Shown: positions 18,131 through 26,767 of the stretch, piece by piece
How positions within the stretch are numbered: the stretch's first letter is position 1
How the letters are laid out: each line of letters opens with the position of its first letter
Source: Pseudomonas sp. ANT_J12
GTDB taxonomy: Bacteria; Pseudomonadota; Gammaproteobacteria; Pseudomonadales; Pseudomonadaceae
NCBI RefSeq assembly: GCF_008370045.1
Contig: NZ_VOBN01000013.1
Coordinates: forward strand, 1-64,000
Reading direction: 5' to 3'
DNA length: 64,000 nucleotides
Made by a program: the position numbers and the translations under genes
Notes under the pieces: model-generated
The model's input: only the letters and a program-made list of their open reading frames with translations
Told to the model about the DNA's origin: nothing
The model's database searches: none

Positions 18131-18745
18131 TCAGGCTGCGATCAGCAGGCCTTGGCGTTCGATGAAGGCAATGATGTCTTCCAGGCCCAGGCCGGTTTTC
18201 TGGTTGCTGAAGACGAATGGCTTGCCGTTGCGCATGCGTTTGGTGTCGCTGTCCATCTGCTCCAGCGAGGCGCCCACCAGCGGCGCGAGGTCGACCTTGT
18301 TGATCACCAGCAGATCGGATTTGCAGATCCCCGGTCCACCCTTGCGCGGCAGTTTGTCGCCGGCGGAAACGTCGATCACGTAGATGGTCAGGTCGGACAG
18401 TTCCGGGCTGAAGGTCGCCGAGAGGTTGTCGCCACCGGACTCGACAATGATCAGGTCCAGCCCCGGAAAGCGCCGGTTCAACTGGTCCACGGCTTCGAGG
18501 TTGATCGAGGCGTCTTCGCGGATCGCCGTGTGCGGGCAGCCGCCGGTTTCCACGCCGATGATGCGTTCCGGTGCCAAGGCTTCATTGCGCACCAGGAAGT
18601 CGGCGTCTTCGCGGGTGTAGATGTCGTTGGTCACCACCGCCAGGTTGTAGCGGTCGCGCAGGGCCAGGCACAGGGCCAGGGTCAGGGCGGTTTTGCCGGA
18701 GCCGACCGGGCCGCCGATGCCGACGCGCAGGGGTTGAGTGTTCAT
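18131..18745 (-). CDS. ureG: Urease accessory GTPase
   Basis: GTP-hydrolysing metallochaperone that delivers nickel and carbonates the urease active-site lysine together with UreD, UreE and UreF. At 204 residues it is a standard length. P-loop GGPVGSGKTAL near residue 12, metal-binding Cys-Pro-His in GGCPHTAIRED, and NKVD for guanine specificity are intact. ATG 18745 with GGAGAAG upstream is preferred over an in-frame TTG four codons earlier. It lies 23 nt after ureF. Confidence 0.95.
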   Translation of the reverse strand: MNTQPLRVGIGGPVGSGKTALTLALCLALRDRYNLAVVTNDIYTREDADFLVRNEALAPERIIGVETGGCPHTAIREDASINLEAVDQLNRRFPGLDLIIVESGGDNLSATFSPELSDLTIYVIDVSAGDKLPRKGGPGICKSDLLVINKVDLAPLVGASLEQMDSDTKRMRNGKPFVFSNQKTGLGLEDIIAFIERQGLLIAA

Positions 18746-18768
18746 ATGCTTCTCCAAAATAAAGGGCC

Positions 18769-19443
18769 CTAGGAGCGAAACAGACGGCTGTACTGGCGTT
18801 CATGGGCCATGCACGCCAGGGACAGGCCGAAAGCGGCGCTGCCATAGTGTTCGGGGTTGATTCGAGTGGCGTGCTGCTGGGCTTCCTGCAGCAGCGGCAG
18901 CAATTGGCTGGTCAGGCGCTGGGCGGCTTGCTGGCCCAGGGGCAGGGTTTTCATCAGCACGGCCAATTGGTTTTCCAGCCAGCTCCAGAGCCATGCGGCC
19001 AGCGCATCTTGAGGACTGATCCCCCAGGCGCGAGCGGCCAGGGCCCAACCGAGGGCGAGGTGCGGTTCGGGGCGTTGCTCAAGAAAGGCCCGGGCCGGCG
19101 CATCGAGTTCGGGCAAACCGTTGAGCAGTTGCTGCAACGAATAGCCCATCTGCCGGCTTTCCTGATGCAACTCGCGGGTTTCGCGGCTGGCGCGATGTTC
19201 CTCGCAGCGTTGCAGCAAGTCTGCCCAGTTTTCGTCCGCCGCCGCTGTGCAATGGGCGAGCAGCAACGGCGCTTCGAAACGCGCCAGGTTGAGCAGCAAT
19301 TGATCGCTGATCCAGCGTCGCGCGCTGTCGGCATCCGTCACCCGCAAGTTATCCACCGCCATTTCCAGGCCTTGGGAATAGCTGTAGCCGCCAATCGGCA
19401 ATTGCGGACTGGCCAGGCGCAACAGCGCCCAGGCTGGGTTCAT
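18769..19443 (-). CDS. ureF: Urease accessory protein UreF
   Basis: All-helical 224-residue protein that joins UreD and urease and regulates the GTPase of UreG during nickel insertion. Recognisable by the N-terminal LRLASPQLPIGGYSYSQGLE and the C-terminal family region with SLACMAHERQYSRLFRS. The ATG overlaps the ureE stop (ATGA), so the two are translationally coupled. No defect is seen. Confidence 0.93.
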   Translation of the reverse strand: MNPAWALLRLASPQLPIGGYSYSQGLEMAVDNLRVTDADSARRWISDQLLLNLARFEAPLLLAHCTAAADENWADLLQRCEEHRASRETRELHQESRQMGYSLQQLLNGLPELDAPARAFLEQRPEPHLALGWALAARAWGISPQDALAAWLWSWLENQLAVLMKTLPLGQQAAQRLTSQLLPLLQEAQQHATRINPEHYGSAAFGLSLACMAHERQYSRLFRS

Positions 19444-19940
19444 AAGCGCACGCCGAACTGGTGCAGTTTCGGCGGGTAGTTGAAATCTTCATCGCCGTGG
19501 CGCGAGTGGTGATGGCCGCCGCCATAGGCGCCATGTTCCGGCTGGAACGGCGCCTCAATGTTTTCCACCTTGGCATCCAGCTGTTCGAGCATGGCCTTGA
19601 GCACGTAGTCGTCGAGCAGGCGCAGCCAGCCGTCACCGACTTGCAGGGCAACGTGGCGATTGCCCAGATGATAAGCGGCGCGGGTCAGTTCGAAAGCATT
19701 GGCGCAGGTGACGTGCAGCAGTTGCTCAGGACGGGCGCAGACGCGGACGATGCGCCCGTCTTCGGCCTGCAGGCATTCGCCGTCATACAGCGGCGGCTGG
19801 CCGCGCTCCAGAAACAACCCGACGTCTTCTTGTTCGGCACTGAAACAGCGCAAACGGCTTTTGCTCCGGGCTTCGAAGGTCAGGTGCAACTCGGCGGCCC
19901 AGACGGGTTGAGGCTCGATTCTGCGATGAATCACCAGCAT
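19440..19940 (-). CDS. ureE: Urease accessory nickel chaperone
   Basis: Nickel-binding chaperone, 166 residues, with an N-terminal beta domain (RSKSRLRCFSAEQEDVGLFL), the middle Hsp40-like fold (AYHLGNRHVALQ, with the conserved His) and a His-rich tail GGGHHHSRHGDED for metal storage. ATG 19940 with GGAAG upstream is chosen over an upstream in-frame ATG at 19964 that has no ribosome site. It is first in ureEFGJ. This accessory block is 20 kb away from the structural genes ureABC in the same window. Confidence 0.93.
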   Translation of the reverse strand: MLVIHRRIEPQPVWAAELHLTFEARSKSRLRCFSAEQEDVGLFLERGQPPLYDGECLQAEDGRIVRVCARPEQLLHVTCANAFELTRAAYHLGNRHVALQVGDGWLRLLDDYVLKAMLEQLDAKVENIEAPFQPEHGAYGGGHHHSRHGDEDFNYPPKLHQFGVRL

Positions 19941-20115
19941 CGGAATGCTTCCAGCAAAGGACAATGCTCAGGCTAGAGCAAGGGGCTTGCCAATTGGGGT
20001 GATGCGTAGGAAAACCCTGTCGGAGCTTAGTAGTTGTTTCAGGATGTTGCGGGGTTTTGGTGCATGTTGGTGCGTGAAGGATTCTTCATGCACCAAATTG
20101 GGGGGGGTGGGCATG

Positions 20116-20252
20116 TATGGCGAGGGGGCTTGTCGGAATGCCGCACCACCCCGTTCGGCTGTGAAGCAGTCGTAAAATCTGAGAAACGCGGTGCGCTGAT
20201 AGGACGCGAGGGAGCGCTTCGCACTCCAGCGGGGGCAAGCCCTCTCGCCACA
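20116..20252. repeat. Degenerate REPIN, GTGGCGAGGGGGCTTG family
   Basis: The left arm TGGCGAGGGGGCTTG is interrupted by about 15 nt before continuing CCCCGTTCGGCTG; the right arm GGGGGCAAGCCCTCTCGCCA is intact. It occupies the 338-bp gap between ureE and the TetR gene, which holds no gene. Confidence 0.7.
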
Positions 20253-20278
20253 CAAGCCGCTCTCACAGAGGATGTGTG

Positions 20279-20911
20279 TTATTCCGTACTGCCGAGCCCC
20301 TGCCAATGCTTCAACCCAATAAAGATAAAACGCAGTTGCTGAGTGATCTTCGCCTGGGGCGTCAGATGCTCCGGCAACGCTTCCACCGGCGGATCGATAA
20401 TGTCCGGCAACGTGGCAAATACGCTTTTAACGATCAGGTCGGCCATGACGCTCAGCCCGTCGATGCCCAGATGCTGCAGTTTCGGCATCAGCGATAAATC
20501 GGAGGCCAGGTCGGAACTGATGCCTTCGCGCAAACGGCCAATGGCCTGGCGCACCGGCAGCGAACCACCGTATTGCTCGCGGGCCAGAAACAGGAATTGC
20601 GAGCGATTGGCGCTGACCACATCGAGAAAGATCCGCACCGACGCATCAATGATGCCGCCCATGACGAATTCGTTGTGGCGTACCAGGCGGATGGTTTCGC
20701 GGAAGGTCTGGCCGACTTCGCTGACCAGCACCAGGCCCAGTTCGTCCATATCGGCAAAATGCCGGTAGAAACCGGTGGGCACGATCCCGGCGGTTTTCGC
20801 CACTTCGCGCAGGCTCAGGCTGCCGAATCCTCGGCCGCATTCCATCAAATGGCGGGCGGCGTCCATCAGGGCGTTGCGGGTCTGTTGTTTCTGTTCGGCG
20901 CGGGGCAGCAT
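20279..20911 (-). CDS. desT: TetR-family regulator, DesT-like
   Basis: A 210-residue TetR regulator with the helix-turn-helix LSLREVAKTAGIVPTGFYRHF at residues 32-52 and the FabR/DesT-type ligand domain (SQFLFLAREQYGGSLPVRQAI). It closely resembles P. aeruginosa DesT, which senses saturated and unsaturated acyl-CoA and controls the desCB acyl-CoA desaturase. It is also adjacent to ureE there. No desaturase gene is found in this window, so the target is elsewhere or different. The ribosome site is weak. Confidence 0.75.
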   Translation of the reverse strand: MLPRAEQKQQTRNALMDAARHLMECGRGFGSLSLREVAKTAGIVPTGFYRHFADMDELGLVLVSEVGQTFRETIRLVRHNEFVMGGIIDASVRIFLDVVSANRSQFLFLAREQYGGSLPVRQAIGRLREGISSDLASDLSLMPKLQHLGIDGLSVMADLIVKSVFATLPDIIDPPVEALPEHLTPQAKITQQLRFIFIGLKHWQGLGSTE

Positions 20912-21030
20912 CGCAAGGGTGTTTTCTGGACAGGACAGCGGCGCACTCTAGCAAATCGGCTTTGCCGGCGTCGAACGGGGATCGGGGATCAGGGATTCAA
21001 GCGAGGAAGAAGGGCGCTGCTGTAAAAGTC

Positions 21031-21061
21031 AAAAGCCCAATCCAGTGATTGGGCTTTTTTT
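21031..21061. terminator. Bidirectional terminator
   Basis: AAAAGCCCAATC / GATTGGGCTTTTTTT with a 4-nt loop, 17 nt after the stop of the minus-strand repeat protein. Confidence 0.9.
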
Positions 21062-21077
21062 CAGGGCCGCCACAGGC

Positions 21078-21500
21078 TCAGCTCACAGCGCTGTTGCGTT
21101 CGATAACACGGTCACCACCACCTTCGGCAACGGCTTGGCCTTGTGGGGTTTTGTCGTAGCCATCTTCAACCAGGCCTTTTTCTTCAAGACGGTTGCGGCC
21201 GTTTTCAGCGACTTGGCCTTGTGGGGTTTTATCGTAACCGTCTTCGGCTACAGCCTGACCTTGTGGAGTTTTGTCGTAGCCATCTTCAGTGATCAGGCCT
21301 TTCTCTTTCAGGCGATCATTACCACCTTCAGCAAGGGTCTGGCCTTGTGGAGTGCGGTCCGAACCATCGGCGGCAACGGTTTGGCTGAATACAGAGTGAT
21401 TGTCTTCGACTTGCGGAGTGGCCTGATCAGCGGCTGGCAGAGCAAAAGCGGTGCTGGCTAGCATCGAGAGGGTCAGGCTAAGCAATAATTGGCGTTTCAT
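21078..21500 (-). CDS. Exported acidic protein with tandem DGYDKTPQGQ repeats
   Basis: A 140-residue protein with a clear signal peptide (MKRQLLLSLTLSMLASTAFA, cleavage before LPAAD). The mature part is almost entirely repeats. Motif A, DG(S/Y)D(R/K)TPQGQ-x2-AE, occurs four times. Motif B, (G/N)G-x-(D/N)R(L/V)-x-E(K/R), occurs three times, in the order A-B-A-A-B-A-B. Residues are acidic and polar with no cysteine, so it is probably disordered and periplasmic or secreted. AAGGAG lies upstream of ATG 21500. It is monocistronic with its own terminator. I do not recognise a family with a known function; the repeat count probably varies between strains. Confidence 0.8.
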   Translation of the reverse strand: MKRQLLLSLTLSMLASTAFALPAADQATPQVEDNHSVFSQTVAADGSDRTPQGQTLAEGGNDRLKEKGLITEDGYDKTPQGQAVAEDGYDKTPQGQVAENGRNRLEEKGLVEDGYDKTPQGQAVAEGGGDRVIERNSAVS

Positions 21501-21660
21501 GATGGGTTGCTCCTTGGGAGGGCGATAAAGTGGGTACGAGGGCAATGCTACTCTCGATAAGTCGATATAAAAGTTCATAAACGCAATGGTAATAATCAAC
21601 AGAATTGATTGTTCCGCGTAGAGGCTCTAGATCGGGCTTCTCCGGCCGGTGGTTTTGCAC

Positions 21661-21704
21661 CGAGGTGGGTATTTTCGACCCACTCGTGCCGCACAAAAGT
21701 GCGG
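21661..21704 (+). promoter_or_regulatory. Two adjacent hairpins in the AsmA-gene leader
   Basis: GTGGGT-N7-ACCCAC and CCGCAC-AAAA-GTGCGG lie in series in the 387-bp gap between divergent genes, about 185 bp before the AsmA-like start. They may be part of a 5' leader or an attenuator. Nothing else is recognisable in the gap. Confidence 0.35.
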
Positions 21705-21887
21705 GGCCGGTAACGTCGGTAGCGGGCGCACTGTGTCGCCGGACGATTATTTGAGCGTTAAGGAGACTTTCGGTTAAACCTGCGAGCCGTTTTCCAGTCG
21801 TAGATTTCATGGCGCGCCGCTTCTGGCCCGCCGTTTCAAACGTGCGTCGCAGTCAGGGCGCTCAGTCGTATTCAGGAGCCCTGTGCA

Positions 21888-23963
21888 ATGACGCGCACTG
21901 CAAAAATAATCAGCTGGACCGTCGCCAGCCTTGTTGTACTGCTGGCGGTACTGGTTCTGGTCATCGTGTTCTTCGATTGGAACCGGATCAAACCCACCCT
22001 CAACACCAAAGTCTCCGAAGAGCTGCACCGTCCGTTCGCCATTAATGGCAACCTCGCGGTGGTCTGGCAGCGTGAGCCCGATGAGGGCGGCTGGCGGGCC
22101 TGGGTGCCATGGCCGCATGTGGTGGCCGAGGACTTGAGCCTGGGCAACCCGAACTGGTCGAAGAAGCCGCAGATGGTCACGCTCAAGCGCGTCGAACTGC
22201 GGATTTCGCCGCTGGCCTTGCTGGCGCAGCGCGTGGTCATCCCGCGCATCGACCTCACCGAACCCAATGCCGACCTCCAGCGCCTGGCCGACGGCCGCGC
22301 CAACTGGACCTTCAAGTTCGATCCGAAAGACCCGAACGCCGAACCGTCGAACTGGGTGGTGGACATTGGCGCCATCGGCTTCGACAAAGGCCACGTGACC
22401 CTCGACGACCAGAGTCTGAAGACTCAGCTCGACCTGTTGATCGATCCACTGGGCAAACCGATTCCGTTCAGCGACATCGTCGGCGACAAAGCGGCGAAAA
22501 CCGCGGTCGAGAAGGGCGGCGCCCCTCAGGACTACGCCTTCGCAATCAAAGTGAAGGGCCAATACCACGATCAGAAACTCGCCGGCGAAGGCAAGATTGG
22601 CGGCCTGCTGGCCTTGCAAGACGCGGCCAAGCCGTTCCCGATGCAAGCCCAGGTCAAAATCGCCGACACCAGCGTCGAACTCGCCGGCACCCTGACCGAT
22701 CCGCTGAACCTCGGCGCGTTGGACCTGCGCCTGAAACTGGCCGGCAGCAGCCTGGCCAACCTGTATCCACTGACCGGCGTAACCCTGCCGGACTCCCCGC
22801 CCTATGCCACCGACGGTCACTTGATCGCCAAACTGCATGACGCGGCAGGTGCACAGTTCCGCTACGAGGGTTTCAACGGCAAGATCGGCGCCAGTGATAT
22901 CCACGGCGACCTGGCCTACGTCGCCAGTCAGCCCCGGCCGAAACTCAGCGGTGCGCTGGTTTCCAATCAATTGCTGTTTGCCGACCTCGCGCCGTTGATC
23001 GGTGCCGACTCCAACGCCAAGCAAAAGGCCCGTGGCGGTGAAAGCAAGCAGCCGACGGACAAGGTGTTGCCGGTCGAGGAATTCAAGACCGAGCGCTGGC
23101 GCGATATGGACGCCGACGTCGAATTCACCGGCAAGCGCATCGTCCACAGCGAGAAGTTGCCGTTCACCGACCTCTATACGCATCTGGTGCTGACCGACGG
23201 CGTGCTGAGCCTCGAACCCCTGCGTTTCGGCGTCGCCGGCGGCAAGCTCGACGCACAGATTCGCCTCAATGGCCGCACCGAACCGCTGGAAGGCCAGGCC
23301 AAACTCACCGCGCGCGGTTTCAAACTCAAGCAGTTGTTCCCGACCTTTGAACCGATGAAAACCAGTTTCGGCGAGTTGAACGGCGACGCTGATATCGCCG
23401 GTCGCGGCAACTCAGTGGCCAAGCTGCTGGGCACGGCCAACGGCAAGCTGAAAATGCTGATCAATGACGGCGCCATCAGCCGCGAGTTGATGGAGCTGGC
23501 CGGGCTTAATGTCGGCAACTACGTGGTCGGCAAGATCTTTGGCGACAAGGAAGTGAAGATCAACTGCGCGGCGGCGGATTTCGACATCAAGACTGGCCTG
23601 GCGACCACGCAGTTGTTCGTCTTCGATACCGAGAACGCGATTATCTATATCGACGGCACGGCGAACATGGCGACTGAACAACTGGACTTGACCATCACCC
23701 CGGAATCCAAGGGCTGGCGTTTGATTTCCCTGCGCTCGCCGCTGTATGTGCAGGGCAAGTTCATCAAGCCGAGCGCGGGCGTGAAAGCCGTGCCGCTGTT
23801 GTTGCGCGGGGCCGGGATGGTTGCGCTGGGCGTGATTGCCGCGCCGGCGGCGGGGTTGCTGGCGTTGGTGGCGCCGAGCGGTGGCGAGCCGAACCAGTGT
23901 GCGCCGTTGCTGGAACAGATGAAGCAGGGCAAGGCGCCGGTGACCGTCAAGCCCACCCGATAA
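21888..23963 (+). CDS. AsmA-family inner-membrane protein
   Basis: A 691-residue protein with one N-terminal membrane anchor (IISWTVASLVVLLAVLVLVIVFFDW) followed by FDWNRIKPTL, the standard start of AsmA-like proteins. The rest is a long periplasmic beta-rich region with DGRANWTFKF and LRFGVAGG repeats, typical of AsmA/TamB bridge-like lipid carriers linked to outer-membrane phospholipid homeostasis. CAGGAGCC precedes ATG 21888. It is single-gene, followed by a short repeat. The family is confident; the specific paralog (AsmA, YhjG or similar) is not resolved. Confidence 0.85.
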   Translation: MTRTAKIISWTVASLVVLLAVLVLVIVFFDWNRIKPTLNTKVSEELHRPFAINGNLAVVWQREPDEGGWRAWVPWPHVVAEDLSLGNPNWSKKPQMVTLKRVELRISPLALLAQRVVIPRIDLTEPNADLQRLADGRANWTFKFDPKDPNAEPSNWVVDIGAIGFDKGHVTLDDQSLKTQLDLLIDPLGKPIPFSDIVGDKAAKTAVEKGGAPQDYAFAIKVKGQYHDQKLAGEGKIGGLLALQDAAKPFPMQAQVKIADTSVELAGTLTDPLNLGALDLRLKLAGSSLANLYPLTGVTLPDSPPYATDGHLIAKLHDAAGAQFRYEGFNGKIGASDIHGDLAYVASQPRPKLSGALVSNQLLFADLAPLIGADSNAKQKARGGESKQPTDKVLPVEEFKTERWRDMDADVEFTGKRIVHSEKLPFTDLYTHLVLTDGVLSLEPLRFGVAGGKLDAQIRLNGRTEPLEGQAKLTARGFKLKQLFPTFEPMKTSFGELNGDADIAGRGNSVAKLLGTANGKLKMLINDGAISRELMELAGLNVGNYVVGKIFGDKEVKINCAAADFDIKTGLATTQLFVFDTENAIIYIDGTANMATEQLDLTITPESKGWRLISLRSPLYVQGKFIKPSAGVKAVPLLLRGAGMVALGVIAAPAAGLLALVAPSGGEPNQCAPLLEQMKQGKAPVTVKPTR

Positions 23964-23980
23964 ATGTGCGGCGTCTACAA

Positions 23981-24011
23981 GATCGTTCCCACGCGGAACG
24001 TGGGAACGATC
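23981..24011. repeat. Minimal GATCGTTCCCACGC palindrome
   Basis: GATCGTTCCCACG directly facing CGTGGGAACGATC: a solo palindrome of the family seen at 6.4 and 17.4 kb, between the convergent AsmA-like and ferritin-like genes. Confidence 0.75.
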
Positions 24012-24016
24012 AGGGG

Positions 24017-24547
24017 TTAGAGGTCTTTCAGAATGTCGGCCATATCATCCGCATGCTCTTCTTCCTGGGCCAGGATGTCTTCGAAGATGCGGCGGGTGGT
24101 CGGGTCTTTTTCGCCGATGTACTGAATGATTTCGCGGTAGCTGTCGATGGCGATCCGCTCGGCCACCAGGTCTTCGTAGACCATTTCCTTGAGGTCTTTC
24201 CCGGCCACGTATTGGGCGTGGGAGTTTTTCGACAGCAGGTCGGGGTTGAATTCCGGCTCACCGCCCAGTTGCACGATGCGCTCGGCCAGGCGGTCGGCGT
24301 GTTCGGCTTCCTGGGTCGCGTGTTCAAGGAACTCGTCGGCGGCCACATGGGCCTTGAGGCCGTTGGCCATGAAGTAGTGGCGCTTGTAGCGCAACACGCA
24401 GACCAATTCGGTGGCCAGCGATTCGTTGAGCAGGCGCAGCACTTCTTCGCGGTCGGCGCTGTAGCCTTCGGTCACGGCGCCGTTCTCGACGTTCTGGCGG
24501 GCTCGTGCGCGAAGGGTGGTTACATCAGACAAATGCATGTCGCTCAT
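24017..24547 (-). CDS. Ferritin-like (bacterioferritin/Dps-like) protein
   Basis: A 176-residue four-helix-bundle ferritin-like protein. Di-iron ligands are suggested by ESLATELVCVLRYKRHY, EFLEHATQEAEHADRLAERI and QEEEHADDM, which give the E-x6-Y and two E-x2-H patterns. It is similar to the probable bacterioferritin annotated near desT in P. aeruginosa. It lacks an obvious haem methionine, so it may store iron or detoxify peroxide without haem. AGGAG lies upstream of ATG 24547. It is monocistronic. Confidence 0.8.
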   Translation of the reverse strand: MSDMHLSDVTTLRARARQNVENGAVTEGYSADREEVLRLLNESLATELVCVLRYKRHYFMANGLKAHVAADEFLEHATQEAEHADRLAERIVQLGGEPEFNPDLLSKNSHAQYVAGKDLKEMVYEDLVAERIAIDSYREIIQYIGEKDPTTRRIFEDILAQEEEHADDMADILKDL

Positions 24548-24658
24548 CTCGATCTCCTGGAGGCTAATCCGGTGGGCGTCACGCCTCTGGGGACGTGATC
24601 GCTACTTAAGATGTGAGTAATGAGCGTCGCGAAAAGTTTGATGTATTTGACGGGCGTG

Positions 24659-24690
24659 AAAGATCGCAGCCTTCGGCAGTTCCTACGGGG
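24659..24690. repeat. Half copy of the GCTGCGATCTTTTG-family repeat
   Basis: AAAGATCGCAGCCTTCGGCA followed by GTTCCTACGGGG matches the right half of the element at 13.4 kb. It overlaps the 3' end of the LysR gene and supplies its stop codon. Confidence 0.65.
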
Positions 24691-25609
24691 AGGTGGGTTG
24701 AGCCTTTGATCTTGGCAATAGACCAGACGCCGCTGCTTCTTCCTGCAACCACGCAAAAAATGCGCGTACCGGTGGATGCCGTTCACGCCCCGGCACACAC
24801 AACGCGGCATAGCCGGCGCCTTCCACTTGAACCTCGCCCTTGTAAGGCACCAGCAACCCGCTGGCCACGCTTTCGGACACCAGGATATTGCTCGCCAACA
24901 CCAGCCCTTGCCCGGCAATCGCCGCTTGCAGGGCGTAATGCTCTTCGTCGTATTCACGCACCGCCGGTCGCCCGGCCAGCCAGGTTTCGTCGGACTTCGC
25001 GCACCAGGCTTCCCAACCGTGGGCGTAGAGCTTGGAGTTATGCCAACGCACGCTGATCAGCGTTGGTACCCGACTGGCCGCCGACGCTACCTGCTCGGGA
25101 GAGCCATAAACGCCGAAGGATTCATCGAACAGGCACAGCCCATACAGGTTCGGGTAATCGTCGAGGCTGTAGCGCAGTACCAGATCGACGCTGGCGTCCT
25201 GATGCAAATCGATGACTTCGCAATGGGTATCGAGCCGCAGGCTGATGGTCGGGTGCCGGGCATAAAAGCGCCCGAGTCGCGGTACCAGCCACAACGCGGC
25301 GAAGGCGGCGGTAGTGGAGAGCGTCAGGCTGGCGCCGCTGCGTTGCGGGCGCAGGGTGTCGACGCTCTGCGCCACTTCCAGCAAGGCACCGTGCAGGCTC
25401 TGGAACAAACGTTCACCGCCATCAGTCAGGCGCACCTGACGCGGCAATCGCTCGAACAGCGCAATGCCAAGCCAACTCTCCAGCGAACGAATCTGATGGG
25501 AAATCGCCGTGGGCGTTACCGAGAGTTCTTCGGCGGCGGCCTTGAAACTCAATAGGCGCGAGGCGGACTCAAAGGCGCGTAGGGCGGTCAGAGGCAGCGA
25601 GGCAAACAT
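24683..25609 (-). CDS. LysR-type regulator (GcvA-like)
   Basis: A 308-residue LysR regulator. The winged helix (TALRAFESASRLLSFKAAAEELSVT in pieces, residues 8-60) and the effector domain opening TTAAFAALWLVPRLGRFY place it in the GcvA-like group. GGAG lies 5 nt before ATG 25609. It is divergent from azoR, 116 bp between starts, so azoR and the linked SMR gene are the likely targets. The last codons and the TAG stop lie in a repeat remnant, so the C-terminus (AQPTSP) is probably not ancestral. Confidence 0.85.
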   Translation of the reverse strand: MFASLPLTALRAFESASRLLSFKAAAEELSVTPTAISHQIRSLESWLGIALFERLPRQVRLTDGGERLFQSLHGALLEVAQSVDTLRPQRSGASLTLSTTAAFAALWLVPRLGRFYARHPTISLRLDTHCEVIDLHQDASVDLVLRYSLDDYPNLYGLCLFDESFGVYGSPEQVASAASRVPTLISVRWHNSKLYAHGWEAWCAKSDETWLAGRPAVREYDEEHYALQAAIAGQGLVLASNILVSESVASGLLVPYKGEVQVEGAGYAALCVPGRERHPPVRAFFAWLQEEAAASGLLPRSKAQPTSP

Positions 25610-25670
25610 GGGAACTCCATGGATGAAATGAATTCATCCTGACTGACTTTTGTTCATTTGAAGAAGAACA

Positions 25671-25701
25671 GCTACGAGCTTCAAGCTGCAAGCCTCAAGC
25701 A
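25671..25701. repeat. CAAGCTGCAAGC-type short repeat
   Basis: GAGCTTCAAGCTGCAAGCCT is the single-sided form of the family at 6.4 kb, in the LysR-azoR promoter gap. Confidence 0.55.
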
Positions 25702-25725
25702 GTTTAGCCATTAAGGAGTTTTCAG

Positions 25726-26364
25726 ATGAGCACAGTTCTTGCGGTTCACGCCAGCCCCCGTGGGGAACGTTCCCATTCCCGGCGTCTGGCCGAGGTGTTT
25801 TTGTCGGCGTGGCAGGCCCGTCATCCGCAGTCGCAGTTGACCCGACGTGAAGTCGGTCGGGCGTTGATTCCGCCGGTTAACGAGGCGTTCGTGGCAGCGG
25901 CGTTTTACCCCGAACCCGAGGCCCGGCCGTTGTCGATGCAGGCCGATCTGGCCTTCAGCGATGAACTGGTGGGCGAATTGCTCGGCCACGATGTGCTGGT
26001 GATTTCCACGCCGATGCACAACTTCAGCGTGCCCAGCGGCCTCAAGGCCTGGATCGATCAGATCGTGCGGCTCGGGCTGACCTTCAATCACACCCTGGAC
26101 AATGGCGTGGCGCAGTACGAACCGTTGGTGCGGGGCAAGAAAGCCCTGATCGTCACCAGTCGCGGCGGCTTCGGTTTTGGCCCGGGTGGTGAGCTGGAAG
26201 CGATGAATCACGCCGATCCGTTGTTGCGCACCGCGCTGGGTTTCATCGGCATCACCGACATCACGGTGGTCGCCGCCGAAGGTGAAGAGTCCGCCGAGCG
26301 TACTTTCCAGATCTCCGCCGCCGAGGCCGAACAGCGTCTGTTGGCGCTGGCCAGGGAGTTCTAG
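25726..26364 (+). CDS. azoR: FMN-dependent NADH azoreductase
   Basis: A 212-residue flavodoxin-like quinone/azo reductase. FMN phosphate loop HASPRGERSHSRRL lies at the N-terminus, with STPMHNFSVPSGLKAWIDQ around residues 98-115 and SRGGFGFGPGG near 145. It reduces quinones and azo compounds with NAD(P)H and is often linked to electrophile stress. AAGGAG is upstream. The stop TAG is followed directly by the ATG of the SMR exporter, so the two are one transcript, probably under the divergent LysR regulator. Confidence 0.88.
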   Translation: MSTVLAVHASPRGERSHSRRLAEVFLSAWQARHPQSQLTRREVGRALIPPVNEAFVAAAFYPEPEARPLSMQADLAFSDELVGELLGHDVLVISTPMHNFSVPSGLKAWIDQIVRLGLTFNHTLDNGVAQYEPLVRGKKALIVTSRGGFGFGPGGELEAMNHADPLLRTALGFIGITDITVVAAEGEESAERTFQISAAEAEQRLLALAREF

Positions 26365-26670
26365 ATGGCCTGGGTGTTTCTGCTGATCGCCGCCGGTTTC
26401 GAAGTGACCTTCGCCATGGGCATGAAGTACGCCGAAGGTTTCACCCGGCTCTGGCCGTCGCTGATCACGGTGGCGGCGGCGGTCGGCGGGATTTATTTCC
26501 TGACCCTGGCCATGCGCGAGTTGCCGGTGAGCATCGCCTACCCGATCTGGACCGCCATCGGGTCGCTGGGCACGGTGTTTCTCGGGTTTGCGCTGCTGGG
26601 CGAGAGCCTGACGGCGCTCAAACTGGTCTCGGTCGGGTTGATCGTGGCGGGGGTGGTGGGCTTGAAGTAA
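26365..26670 (+). CDS. SMR-family exporter, SugE/Gdx (guanidinium) type
   Basis: A 101-residue four-helix small multidrug resistance protein. The essential Glu lies in AAGFEVTFAMGMKY (residue 13) and the family motifs GFTRLWPS and PIWTAIGSLG are present. The GFTRL segment is more like SugE/Gdx guanidinium exporters than EmrE. No guanidine riboswitch is seen upstream, because the gene abuts the azoR stop with no spacer. Cotranscription with azoR suggests a role in chemical stress. Family certain, substrate inferred. Confidence 0.85.
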   Translation: MAWVFLLIAAGFEVTFAMGMKYAEGFTRLWPSLITVAAAVGGIYFLTLAMRELPVSIAYPIWTAIGSLGTVFLGFALLGESLTALKLVSVGLIVAGVVGLK

Positions 26671-26767
26671 CGCGGATGTCATAGACTGGTCATGTTCGGT
26701 GGCGATGCTTGGCTGATGTCTTGCATCCCGCCTTGCGTCATCTCACCGATCACAAGGATGTCCGCCC

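Noticed and set aside
21807..23183. 458-codon antisense frame over the AsmA-like gene
   Set aside because: A mirror of the AsmA-like coding sequence, with low-information composition.
26340..26370. Guanidine riboswitch for the SugE/Gdx-like gene
   Set aside because: The gene begins directly after the azoR stop, leaving no leader for a riboswitch.
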